This document shows, in pieces, positions 15,581 through 22,824 of a stretch of 38,659 nucleotides of DNA (positions are counted from its first letter, which is position 1; each line of letters starts with the position of its first letter). Below the pieces are notes generated by a model that saw only the letters and a program-made list of their open reading frames with translations, did not search any database and had not been told where the DNA came from. The translations under genes and the position numbers were made by a program. The stretch spans positions 1-38,659 of the forward strand of contig CACYQT010000028.1 in the NCBI GenBank assembly GCA_902776645.1, given 5' to 3'. Origin of the DNA: an uncultured bacterium. Lineage in GTDB: Bacteria > Verrucomicrobiota > Lentisphaeria > Oligosphaerales > Oligosphaeraceae.

Positions 15581-17149
15581 ATGAAAGCACTACGAGTCGG
15601 TATCATTGGTTGCGGCGGTCGCGGCTGGGCACATGCAACAGGCTACAAGGCGGCGGGGGACCGTGTCGTTCTCGCCGCCTGCGCGGACATCCACAAGCCT
15701 GCGGCGCAACGTTTTAAAGACAACTTCGGCTTCAAGAAAATCTACACGGACTACCATGAAATGCTTGAAAAGGAGAAGCTGGACGTTGTCTCCATGTGCC
15801 TCTGGCCCAAGCTCCACTGCCCCGTCGTGCTCGACATCGCCTCCGCCGCCTACACGCCCAAGCTTATCAACGCCGAAAAGCCGATGGCCCCCACCTACGG
15901 CGAAGCGCTCAAGATGTACAAGGCATGCGAAAGCCGCGGCATCAAGATGACATTCTGCCATCAGCGCCGCTACGGCGCCAGCTGGTCCACCGCCAAGAAG
16001 CTGCTCGGCGAAGGCGTCATCGGCAAGCTGACACGCATGGAAATGAACACCTCCAACCTCTTCGACTGGGGCACTCATTGGTTCGACATGATGAATTTCT
16101 TCAACGACGACATCCAGGCGTCATGGGTTCTCGGCAACATCGGCTGCGCGGCAGATACATCCGTCTTCGGCGCCCGCGTCGAAACCGCCGGCGTTTCCTA
16201 TATTAAATGGCCCAACGACGTCACCGGCCTAATGACCACCGGAAGCGGCACCAGCACGCCCTACGAAATCCGCCTCATCGGCACGGAAGGCATGATGGAC
16301 ATCTGGCATGGCCGGATCAAAGTCTTCGCGCAGGGCAAGGACTGGGAAGACGTCGATCTGAAAGGCGTCCGTGGAGACGACACCGTCCTCCATATTCTCG
16401 CGAGTCTCGACTGGGTCCAGAACGGTGTCGAATCATTGACCTGCAGCAAACACGCCTTGGCCGCAACGGAGCTTATTTTCGCGACTTATGAATCATCCCG
16501 CCTCCATCAGCGCGTCATGCTCCCGCTGAAGAACGTCAAAGATTCCCCCTTCCTCTCCATGCTCAAGACCGGCGAACTCGTCTGCCCGGACTGGCCCACG
16601 TTCGTTTCCGACGACGAAGAGGCCGAAGGCTTCAAGCTCTTCTACAACGGCAAAGACACGAAGGGCCTCAAGATGAACGCCCCGCGCGCATGGACTTCCA
16701 AAGGCGGCCTCCTCTCCTCCACGAAGGAAGGCGCATACGTCTGGCTTGACAAAGAGATCGGCGACTTCGAACTGCGTTTCGAACGCCGTCTCGACAACCG
16801 TGCAGAAGTCGATGTCGTCTTCTGGGCCGATCCGGCCAAAGGCCCCCAGACCGGTCTCCAGATCGTCAATGCGGACGATCGCATGGAGCCTGTCAGCCCC
16901 GAAACATCCGGTGCCCTCCGCGAAATCAAAGCGCCGATGAGCAACATCGGCGCAGGCTCCGGCTGGCAGTGGGTCCATGTCCGCTGCGAAAAAGGCAAGC
17001 TGACCGTCACCGCCAACGGCAAAGTCGTGCAGGAATGCATGTTGGACGACTGCCCGCAGGCAGCCAAGCATGCCCGTAAAGGCGCCATCGGCTTCTATCT
17101 CCGCAAGAACGCCGCCGACCTGAAGAGCATCCTCATCAACGAACTATAA
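15581..17149 (+). CDS. Gfo/Idh/MocA oxidoreductase fused to a DUF1080 (3-keto-glycoside hydrolase) domain
   Basis: A 522-residue protein. Residues 1-345 are a Gfo/Idh/MocA NAD(P)-dependent sugar oxidoreductase: Rossmann motif GIIGCGGRGWAH, EKP at 99-101 and the catalytic-type GTHWFDM with His166 and Asp169. Residues about 349-522 match DUF1080, a jelly-roll domain of 3-keto-disaccharide hydrolases (EGFKLFYNGKDTKGLK start, AEVDVVFWAD, GSGWQWVHVRCEKGKLTV). Gfo/Idh enzymes can oxidise a glycoside at C3, and DUF1080 enzymes cleave the 3-keto product, so the fusion could do both steps on one chain; this is inference. No signal peptide is present, so it is cytoplasmic. A good AGGAG lies 6 bases before the ATG. 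It may share the transcript of the preceding PHP gene. Confidence 0.85.
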   Translation: MKALRVGIIGCGGRGWAHATGYKAAGDRVVLAACADIHKPAAQRFKDNFGFKKIYTDYHEMLEKEKLDVVSMCLWPKLHCPVVLDIASAAYTPKLINAEKPMAPTYGEALKMYKACESRGIKMTFCHQRRYGASWSTAKKLLGEGVIGKLTRMEMNTSNLFDWGTHWFDMMNFFNDDIQASWVLGNIGCAADTSVFGARVETAGVSYIKWPNDVTGLMTTGSGTSTPYEIRLIGTEGMMDIWHGRIKVFAQGKDWEDVDLKGVRGDDTVLHILASLDWVQNGVESLTCSKHALAATELIFATYESSRLHQRVMLPLKNVKDSPFLSMLKTGELVCPDWPTFVSDDEEAEGFKLFYNGKDTKGLKMNAPRAWTSKGGLLSSTKEGAYVWLDKEIGDFELRFERRLDNRAEVDVVFWADPAKGPQTGLQIVNADDRMEPVSPETSGALREIKAPMSNIGAGSGWQWVHVRCEKGKLTVTANGKVVQECMLDDCPQAAKHARKGAIGFYLRKNAADLKSILINEL

Positions 17150-17203
17150 GTTCCATCGGCTTCACGCCAATTCTTCTATTTTTTCTGGGACAACTGGGAC
17201 ATC

Positions 17204-17235
17204 TGAGACAACTGCGACTACAAAAGATTGTCTCA
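17204..17235. terminator. Possible bidirectional terminator between convergent genes
   Basis: Arms TGAGACAA (17204-17211) and TTGTCTCA (17228-17235) are a perfect 8-bp inverted repeat with a 16-base loop, in the 102-base gap between two convergent oxidoreductase genes. T-runs are weak on both sides. The same gap holds short repeats of GACAACTG. Confidence 0.35.
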
Positions 17236-17251
17236 TTTGCCCCAGTCTTTC

Positions 17252-18262
17252 TTACCGCCGATGGGCGGCTATCAGCCGATCAGTCGCTTCGCGGGAGATT
17301 TTCGCCGCCATCAAACCGTCCAGTCCGGTCGGCAACAGGTCGGAGCCGCCCTGCTCCAACGCGTCACGATAATGGACGTACAGCGCCGCGAAGTTCTTCT
17401 CCGGCGAGAAATCGTATGTGAAGACGCCTTTGTCGTTGCGCATCTCGAACAGCTTCGTGCCACGATCGTAACGAATGACGCCCTTCGTGCCGATCAAATC
17501 ATACGTGAAAAGATTCACAGGCTGTTGACATGTGTGGCAATACGAATAACTGATTTCCACCATCGTATGGGCGCCGTTGGCATGATCCATGTGAAGATAC
17601 ATGTGATCGGGAGCCTCGTATTCGTCCACCCATGCTCCCGCTTCCGACCACGCGACCACTTCGCTGCCCGTCCAGAAGCGAGCCAGATCAATCTGATGAA
17701 CGCCGCAATCCACCATCGGGCCGCCTTCCAGCATGCGTCCTTTGCGGCGTTCATTTTCAACCCACTGGCCGTTTTCGTCGAAGCTCCCCTTGCCGTGGCA
17801 GTTCCAGATGTATATCAGCCGCAATGACTTCAGTTCACCGATGGCCCCTTCGCGGATCAGTTCGCGAATCTTCAGCGCCGCAGGGCTGAACCGATAGTCG
17901 AAGCCTGTAAACAGCATGACATTCGCCTTTTTCGCCATGTCGATGATCTCGCGGCATTCGTCTTCGCTCATGCCGAGCGGCTTTTCGCAAAGAATAGGCT
18001 TTCCATATTGGCAGGCGGAACGGATGTTCGCCAGATGGCATGGCGCAGGCGACGTGATGCTCACGGCGTCGATGCCGCTTTCGAAAAACGCCTTCTCATC
18101 CGTGAAGCCCAACGCGATGCCATGCTTCTCCTGCATCTGCCGCAACCGCTCCGGATTCGGTTCGAACACGGCATGCAGCTCCAGTCCGTCTGTCGATTTC
18201 AACACGGGAATATGGCCGTAATCCGCAACCGTTCCACAGCCCATCAATCCAATCTTTTTCAT
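17252..18262 (-). CDS. Gfo/Idh/MocA family oxidoreductase
   Basis: A 336-residue NAD(P)-dependent oxidoreductase. It has the Rossmann motif LMGCGTVADYGH, then SITSPAPCHLANI, the family CEKPL motif near residue 94, GFDYRFSPAALKI and the substrate-side GGPMVDCGVHQIDLARF with the His/Asp pair. This family oxidises or reduces sugars, inositols and their derivatives, or acts in bilin reduction; the substrate here cannot be read. AGGATAGGAT directly precedes the ATG. It follows ogt by about 30 bases on the same strand and converges on the Gfo/Idh-DUF1080 fusion. The two share the family but differ strongly in sequence, so they are not a recent duplication. Confidence 0.85.
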   Translation of the reverse strand: MKKIGLMGCGTVADYGHIPVLKSTDGLELHAVFEPNPERLRQMQEKHGIALGFTDEKAFFESGIDAVSITSPAPCHLANIRSACQYGKPILCEKPLGMSEDECREIIDMAKKANVMLFTGFDYRFSPAALKIRELIREGAIGELKSLRLIYIWNCHGKGSFDENGQWVENERRKGRMLEGGPMVDCGVHQIDLARFWTGSEVVAWSEAGAWVDEYEAPDHMYLHMDHANGAHTMVEISYSYCHTCQQPVNLFTYDLIGTKGVIRYDRGTKLFEMRNDKGVFTYDFSPEKNFAALYVHYRDALEQGGSDLLPTGLDGLMAAKISREATDRLIAAHRR

Positions 18263-18292
18263 ATCCTATCCTCTTATTTCTTATTATAGCTA

Positions 18293-18787
18293 TTACTGAT
18301 TTCTTTTCTGTTCAAGTTTCAGCAGTTTCCGTTTCACGTCCAACCCACCTGCGTAACCGGTCAATCCGCCGTCGACACCAATGACACGATGGCATGGAAT
18401 GATGATGGATATCGGATTGTGACCGACGGCGTTTCCGACGGCCCGTGCGCATGTCTTCATGCCCGCCGTTTCATTCAACTTCCGCGCCAATTCGCCATAG
18501 GTCGTCGCCTCGCCATATGGAATGGCCTTCAGCAATTTCCACACGGCCATGCGGAATGTCGTCCCTTCCGGCTTCAACGGAATCGTCTCCCCGCATGGCG
18601 ATTTTCCTTCGAAATAAGCGTCAAGCCAATGGATTGTGGCATCGAAAACTGCCAGATTCCGCTTCGTTTCCATCATGGACACGTCCGGAAAATAACGTTG
18701 TCCATCGACAAACAGCCCCGTCAACTGGCGTCCATTGGACACCAGCGTCAAATTCCCGACAGGAGACTCGTATTTTGTCATGAACAT
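18293..18787 (-). CDS. ogt: Methylated-DNA-protein-cysteine S-methyltransferase
   Basis: A 164-residue suicide DNA-repair protein that removes O6-methyl groups from guanine. The active-site motif IPCHRVIG is present, preceded by VGNAVGHNPIS and followed by GGLTGYAGGLDVKRKLL, which is the typical C-terminal half. The N-terminal domain starts with YESPVGNLTL. The length fits Ogt rather than the bifunctional Ada, and there is no Ada Cys4 zinc domain. Two ATGs (18787 and 18781) are possible, and the Shine-Dalgarno is weak. It precedes a Gfo/Idh gene on the same strand. A palindrome in the promoter region (18809-18823) may be an operator. Confidence 0.92.
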   Translation of the reverse strand: MFMTKYESPVGNLTLVSNGRQLTGLFVDGQRYFPDVSMMETKRNLAVFDATIHWLDAYFEGKSPCGETIPLKPEGTTFRMAVWKLLKAIPYGEATTYGELARKLNETAGMKTCARAVGNAVGHNPISIIIPCHRVIGVDGGLTGYAGGLDVKRKLLKLEQKRNQ

Positions 18788-18808
18788 GTTGCCGCTCTCA
18801 ATTGGCTT

Positions 18809-18854
18809 TGTTTCGCTGAAACATTTATTTTACTCCGTCATGCCGTAAAATCAA
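18809..18854 (-). promoter_or_regulatory. Candidate ogt promoter with overlapping palindrome
   Basis: Minus strand TTGATT (18849-18854), a 16-bp spacer and TAAAAT (18827-18832). The palindrome TGTTTC-GCT-GAAACA (18809-18823) lies at the expected transcription start, a usual operator position. The regulator is unknown. Confidence 0.4.
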
Positions 18855-18953
18855 TTCGTCCGCCATGTACGGGCAAGCCTTTTTCCTCCCCAGCCGCTGT
18901 TACCCCCACGAATCACTTTTTGCCCTCCATGAGAAAAAATCTTGCAGACGCAT

Positions 18954-18981
18954 TTGCAAAATCCATTTTCCCATGTAATTT
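18954..18981 (+). promoter_or_regulatory. Candidate tRNA-Pro promoter
   Basis: TTGCAA (18954-18959), a 16-bp spacer and TAATTT (18976-18981), about 42 bases before the tRNA. It has the same -35 and spacing as the candidate metX and rRNA promoters. Confidence 0.5.
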
Positions 18982-19023
18982 AATGGTGTTGCTTCTGAAA
19001 AGAGGCATGATGAAAAATTGAAT

Positions 19024-19102
19024 CGGAACGTAGCGCAGCCTGGTTTAGCGCGTTTGACTGGGGGTCAAAAGGTCGAGAGTTCGAATCTCTCCGTTCCGAC
19101 CA
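19024..19102 (+). tRNA. tRNA-Pro (GGG anticodon)
   Basis: Full cloverleaf. The acceptor arm CGGAACG pairs with CGTTCCG, followed by A and an encoded CCA. The D arm is GCGC...GCGC with AGCCTGGTTTA. The anticodon stem TTTGA/TCAAA has the 7-base loop CTGGGGG, placing GGG at positions 34-36 with G at 37, as in tRNA-Pro. The T arm is GAGAG-TTCGAAT-CTCTC. No intron or truncation. It stands alone, with a promoter before it and a terminator 5 bases after it. Confidence 0.96.
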
Positions 19103-19106
19103 TTAA

Positions 19107-19143
19107 AAAGGCCGTAGCACCAACGTGTTACGGCCTTTCCTTT
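19107..19143 (+). terminator. Rho-independent terminator after tRNA-Pro
   Basis: Outer arms AAAGGCCGTA (19107-19116) and TACGGCCTTT (19129-19138) are perfectly paired. The inside of the loop extends the stem by four pairs around CAAC. T-rich sequence follows. Confidence 0.85.
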
Positions 19144-19438
19144 TCCCAAGACAACGCTTTTGGGGCAACTCCCCGTGTTTCGGTCAATTATACCTATTCT
19201 CGGATATTCCAGTTATTCCATTTATCACATTTTCGCACATTTCCAGGGCGGTCACTTATTCACGGTGACGTTCGCCCTCTGCTGCCTCCGCCGGATATTC
19301 CCGTCCTTCGACATCAGCCACCAGACCATCCTTCCAGATGCATAACGTCGACGGGATCACAGGCTTCGCAATCCCCCCCCGCCAACCTACCGCAACCAGC
19401 TGGAGGCCAGTGTCTCTGACAAACTTGTAGAATTGCAA
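19144..19438. other. Gene-poor stretch after tRNA-Pro
   Basis: About 300 bases without a gene I can support. A 60-codon minus-strand frame (19256-19438, TTG start) reads fairly protein-like, with VAVGWRGGIAKPVIPSTL, and could be the remnant of a gene or chance. A run of 8 C occurs at 19373-19380. No integrase or attachment repeat was seen next to the tRNA. Confidence 0.4.
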
Positions 19439-19467
19439 TTGAAACGTTCCGATTAATGAATTATATT
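19439..19467 (+). promoter_or_regulatory. Candidate fic promoter
   Basis: TTGAAA (19439-19444), a 17-bp spacer and TATATT (19462-19467), about 42 bases before the Fic gene. This is a near-consensus sigma-70 type promoter. Confidence 0.55.
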
Positions 19468-19508
19468 ATTCCAATTATAAGATTTCATTCCGGGGAAAAG
19501 GATTCACG

Positions 19509-20399
19509 ATGATGACAATTGAAGAAGCCGCAAGACAATGGAAGATTTCCGAACGACGCGTCCGCCTGCTATGCAGCTCCGGACGCATCGTCGGTGCGCT
19601 GATGGTCAATCACAGCTGGCAAATTCCTGATGACACTCCCAAACCTGAAGACATGCGCTCCAAGCGCACGCTTGCAGCTCTGTTGAAGGATATTGATACC
19701 AAGAAACACCAGCTGGACGCCTGTCGTCCTTTGACGCAAGGGGAATTGGAACGTCTGCGGGAGGAGTTCGTCATTGAATATACGTACAATTCAAATGCCA
19801 TCGAGGGAAATACTCTGACGTTGCAGGAAACCAGCCTGGTGCTGAAAGGCTTGACCGTGGGCGCCAAGCCGCTGAAGGACCATCTGGAGGCCGTGGGTCA
19901 TCGGCAGGCTTTTGACTTCATCTGCGAGCAGGTCAGCAATCCGGCCCCATTGACAGAAAGCCTCATCCGCCAGATTCACTATCTGGTGCTTTCCGACAAG
20001 CCGGAGGACCGTGGAGTCTATCGGCGTGTACCCGTGCGCATTGTCGGCGCCTTGCACGATCCTGTCCAGCCCTATCTCATCCAGCCTAAAATGGAGCAGC
20101 TTCTGCAGGAATATCTTTCGTCTGGGGAAAATCTGGTGTCACGGCTGGCTCGCTTCCACATTGAGTTTGAGGGCATTCATCCTTTCATCGACGGCAACGG
20201 GCGAACCGGACGTCTGCTGGTCAATCTGGAATTGATGAAGGCCGGCTTTCCCCCCATCGACATCAAGTTCACCGACCGTGCCAAGTACTATGCGGCATTC
20301 GATGCCTGGCATTCCGGCAAGAAACGAGATGCAATGGCCATGCTCTTTGCCACCTACCTGAACCAGCGGCTGGAGCGTTATCTGGAAATGTTGCGGTAG
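19509..20399 (+). CDS. Fic-family protein with N-terminal DNA-binding-like domain
   Basis: A 296-residue protein. Residues 1-45 resemble a small excisionase/MerR-like winged helix (TIEEAARQWKISERRVRLLC ... HSWQIP). The Fic core has the complete active-site motif HPFIDGNGRTGR at 224-235, which fits AMP transfer to a target hydroxyl. The helix SNAIEGN at 95-101 matches the (S/T)xxxE(G/N) inhibitory motif placed before the core, making this a class II, self-inhibited Fic protein. Such proteins often AMPylate themselves or a cellular partner; the target is unknown. It has its own promoter and terminator and no antitoxin-like neighbour, so it is a single-gene unit. Confidence 0.9.
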   Translation: MMTIEEAARQWKISERRVRLLCSSGRIVGALMVNHSWQIPDDTPKPEDMRSKRTLAALLKDIDTKKHQLDACRPLTQGELERLREEFVIEYTYNSNAIEGNTLTLQETSLVLKGLTVGAKPLKDHLEAVGHRQAFDFICEQVSNPAPLTESLIRQIHYLVLSDKPEDRGVYRRVPVRIVGALHDPVQPYLIQPKMEQLLQEYLSSGENLVSRLARFHIEFEGIHPFIDGNGRTGRLLVNLELMKAGFPPIDIKFTDRAKYYAAFDAWHSGKKRDAMAMLFATYLNQRLERYLEMLR

Positions 20400-20435
20400 A
20401 ACAGCTTATTTCACCTTGATCGGTGCTTCTGAAAA

Positions 20436-20466
20436 GGCCGGAAGCGTTTTGCTTTCGGTCTTTTTT
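20436..20466 (+). terminator. Rho-independent terminator after fic
   Basis: Arms GGCCGGAAGC (20436-20445) and GCTTTCGGTC (20451-20460) pair over 10 bp with two G-U pairs, with loop GTTTT and then six T. It is 37 bases past the fic stop. Confidence 0.85.
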
Positions 20467-20699
20467 GTATTTAGGGGCCCGTTTGTCACGACCGACGGCT
20501 TGGTAAAAACTCAATTTGTGGAATGCAGTATGCTCTCAACCATGAAAATACTCAGTCATTCATAAAACAATCATCTATGCGCTAGTTTTGAAGAAACAAT
20601 AAAATAGCATAACATTATATCGACCAACGTCTGTTTATCAATTTCTCCACCAAGACGAATCAGTTCGCCGTGTTGTGCGCCACATTGGAATCGACAAAC
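20467..20699. other. Intergenic stretch upstream of fucO
   Basis: No gene supported. A 68-codon minus-strand frame (20571-20777) covers the fucO promoter and shows no family features. The segment is AT-rich in the middle; no strong hairpin was found apart from the promoter-region palindrome listed with fucO. Confidence 0.4.
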
Positions 20700-20743
20700 T
20701 TGAAACGGCGGCGCATAGAGATTATAGTAGTTCACACTAGTGT
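20700..20743 (+). promoter_or_regulatory. Candidate fucO promoter with downstream palindrome
   Basis: TTGAAA (20700-20705), a 17-bp spacer and TATAGT (20723-20728). The perfect 10-bp palindrome ACACTAGTGT (20734-20743) covers the expected start site, and a second CTAG follows 8 bases later. This position suits a repressor such as one sensing a sugar or aldehyde (inference). Confidence 0.5.
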
Positions 20744-20791
20744 CCACGCTAGTTCTCAATACCAGTTCAAGTACCAAAAGGAGAAAAAATC

Positions 20792-21934
20792 ATGTCAAAT
20801 CGTTTCGTTCTCAATGGACTTTCCTACCACGGCAAAGGCGCGATAAATGAAATCGTCGGCATTCTCACCGCCAAGGGTTTCAAGAAGGCGTTTGTGGCGT
20901 CCGATCCCGATCTGGTCAAATTCCAGGTCACCAAGAAGGTGACAGACCTTTTGGACGCGGCAGGCTTCGCATATGAGATTTATTCGGACATCAAGCCGAA
21001 TCCGACCATCGAAAACGTCCTCGCGGGCGTGGCGGCATACAAGAAATCGGGCGCCGACTGCATGATCACGATCGGCGGCGGCTCCTCGATGGACACAGGC
21101 AAGGCCATCGGCATCATCATCAACAATCCGGAATTCGCGGATGTCCGTTCCCTTGAAGGCGTTGCGCCGACCAAGAACCGCACGGTCTTCACCATCGCCG
21201 TTCCCACGACGGCCGGCACGGCCGCCGAGGCGACCATCAACTATGTCATCACCGATGTCCAGAAAAAGCGCAAGTTCGTCTGCGTCGATGTGAACGACAT
21301 TCCCGACGTGGCGATCGTCGATCCGGACATGATGTCCACAATGCCCAAGGGCCTGACCGCCGCCACGGGCATGGACGCCCTTACCCACGCCATCGAAGGG
21401 TACACCACAAAAGCCGCCTGGGAACTGGCGGACTGCCTGAATCTTGAAGCCATCAAGTTGATTGCGAAGAACCTCCGCGCCGCCGTCCAGAACAATGCGG
21501 ATGGCCGCGAAGGCATGGCGCTCGGACAGTTCGTCACAGGCATGGCGTTCTCCAACGTCGGCCTCGGCATCGCGCATTCGATGGCGCACACGCTCGGCGC
21601 CGTCTATGACACGCCCCACGGCGTCGCCTGCGCGATGATGCTGCCGATCGTCATGGAATACAACCAGGAGGCCACCGGCGAGAAATACAAGTTCATCGCC
21701 GAAGCGATGGGCGTCGACACAACCGGCATGGACCAGAAGGCCTACCGCGCGGCCGCCGTGGAGGCCGTCCGCAAACTTTCCGCGGATGTCGGCATCCCCG
21801 CCAAGCTTCCCGCGCTCAAAGAGGCTGATCTTCAATTCCTTGCGGAAAGCGCATATGCGGACGCCTGCCGTCCGGGCAATCCCAAAGACACAAGCGTCGA
21901 TGATCTGAAGGAACTCTTCCGCAAGATCATGTAA
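20792..21934 (+). CDS. fucO: Lactaldehyde reductase (iron-containing alcohol dehydrogenase, FucO-like)
   Basis: A 380-residue group III alcohol dehydrogenase, nearly the length of E. coli FucO (about 382) and close to it along the whole chain: NPEFADVRSLEG, PTTAGTAAEATINYVITD, ATGMDALTHAIEGY, the metal region GMAFSNVGLGIAHSMAH and DTPHGVACAMMLP. The nucleotide site is TIGGGSSMD. It reduces L-lactaldehyde to 1,2-propanediol with NADH in fucose or rhamnose use; related enzymes accept other aldehydes. Metal-binding Asp and His residues all appear kept. AAAGGAG lies 7 bases before the ATG. Two small genes follow on the same strand and are probably cotranscribed. No fucose isomerase, kinase or aldolase is in the window, so the physiological substrate is open. 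Confidence 0.88.
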   Translation: MSNRFVLNGLSYHGKGAINEIVGILTAKGFKKAFVASDPDLVKFQVTKKVTDLLDAAGFAYEIYSDIKPNPTIENVLAGVAAYKKSGADCMITIGGGSSMDTGKAIGIIINNPEFADVRSLEGVAPTKNRTVFTIAVPTTAGTAAEATINYVITDVQKKRKFVCVDVNDIPDVAIVDPDMMSTMPKGLTAATGMDALTHAIEGYTTKAAWELADCLNLEAIKLIAKNLRAAVQNNADGREGMALGQFVTGMAFSNVGLGIAHSMAHTLGAVYDTPHGVACAMMLPIVMEYNQEATGEKYKFIAEAMGVDTTGMDQKAYRAAAVEAVRKLSADVGIPAKLPALKEADLQFLAESAYADACRPGNPKDTSVDDLKELFRKIM

Positions 21935-21968
21935 GCGTCATCCAATACGAAATAAAAAGGAGCAACCA

Positions 21969-22244
21969 ATGATTCGACTGAACTGCTTCTTCCAGGCGAA
22001 GGAAGGAAAATTCGCCGAGGCGCTTGAGGCCGCAAAGGCCCTGACCGCCGAATCGCTGAAACAAGACGGCTGCGTCGCCTACGATGTCTTCGAGAGCGCG
22101 ACACGCAAAGACGTCTTTATCATTTGCGAGACATGGCGCGACGACAAGGCCCTGGCCGACCATTCGGCCTCCGCGCCGTTTGTCAAGTACGTAGCCGTCA
22201 TCAATCAGGCCGGCACGATGAAAATCGAGAAATTCGTGTTCTGA
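21969..22244 (+). CDS. Antibiotic biosynthesis monooxygenase (ABM/YgiN-like) domain protein
   Basis: A 91-residue single-domain protein of the dimeric ferredoxin-like ABM fold: RLNCFFQAKEGKFAEALEA, GCVAYDVFES, FIICETWRDDKALADHSAS. Members act as quinol monooxygenases or bind small molecules; the catalytic role is often unclear. AAAAAGGAG precedes the ATG. It sits 34 bases after fucO, so it is probably in the same operon, perhaps in aldehyde or quinone stress protection (inference). Confidence 0.83.
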   Translation: MIRLNCFFQAKEGKFAEALEAAKALTAESLKQDGCVAYDVFESATRKDVFIICETWRDDKALADHSASAPFVKYVAVINQAGTMKIEKFVF

Positions 22245-22261
22245 TCCGGCGGATGTGAATC

Positions 22262-22672
22262 ATGCGTCATGAATGCAAAATCACGGTTCTGGAAACCAAG
22301 GTCTTTCCGGAATTACAGAAGAAGTATCTGGCAAATCCCGATTCCGGGCCATGCCCATGCTTCAAGGCGGGAGACACGTTTCTGCTGAAGCGGACTCCTG
22401 AGCAGGACGATTTCTATCATCTGCTCCACGGCAAATTCTGCGGCGAGGCGTGGGACGCCATCAGCCGCTACGTCTATACGGCCCTGCAAGGCGGTTCGAT
22501 CATGCACAAGTGGACCAACGACGAGCGGATGATGATCGCATGCTGCAACGACGGAACCAGACCAGTGGTTTTCAAAATCGAACGCATCGACATCCCGGAG
22601 ACTCCGGATGAGGCGGAATGGCTGTCACGGCAGAATTTCCGTAACAGCGCCGAAGACGCCTATACCGGATAA
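22262..22672 (+). CDS. TIGR04076-type small conserved protein
   Basis: A 136-residue protein whose start (CKITVLETKVFPELQKKYL), GPCPCFKAGDTFLL and FCGEAWDAISRYVYTALQGG resemble the TIGR04076 family of unknown function. Several conserved Cys (CPC, FCGEAW, CC) suggest metal or redox chemistry, which is not proven. The central block ends in NDERMMIACCNDGTRPVVFKIER. It starts 17 bases after the ABM gene and closes the fucO operon before a strong hairpin. Confidence 0.68.
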   Translation: MRHECKITVLETKVFPELQKKYLANPDSGPCPCFKAGDTFLLKRTPEQDDFYHLLHGKFCGEAWDAISRYVYTALQGGSIMHKWTNDERMMIACCNDGTRPVVFKIERIDIPETPDEAEWLSRQNFRNSAEDAYTG

Positions 22673-22684
22673 GGGTGCTACAAA

Positions 22685-22727
22685 GCGGCTTTCGTGAAGG
22701 GAGTCATGCCCTCTTCACGAAAGCCGC
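22685..22727 (+). terminator. Long hairpin terminator closing the fucO operon
   Basis: Arms GCGGCTTTCGTGAAG (22685-22699) and CTTCACGAAAGCCGC (22713-22727) pair perfectly over 15 bp. Only a weak T-run (GTTTATG) follows, so it may act as a transcript-end stabiliser rather than a strong terminator. Confidence 0.65.
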
Positions 22728-22824
22728 GTTTATGCCCATCCATTCTCCGTGCGGATGGTCATATCGTGTTGTTCAAAAAGGCGGCTTTCTGATGAGCAAG
22801 ACAATCTCGTAGAAAGAGAAAACA

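Noticed and set aside
19018..19419. 133-codon plus-strand frame covering tRNA-Pro
   Set aside because: It includes the whole tRNA and its terminator; it is a chance frame.
19024..20399. tRNA-Pro as integration site with Fic as cargo of a mobile island
   Set aside because: No integrase, no direct repeat of the tRNA 3' end downstream, and the Fic gene has host-like composition.
20795..21835. Long minus-strand frame of 346 codons opposite fucO
   Set aside because: It is a shadow of a strongly conserved gene, with His/Asp/Arg-rich composition typical of antisense GC-rich frames.
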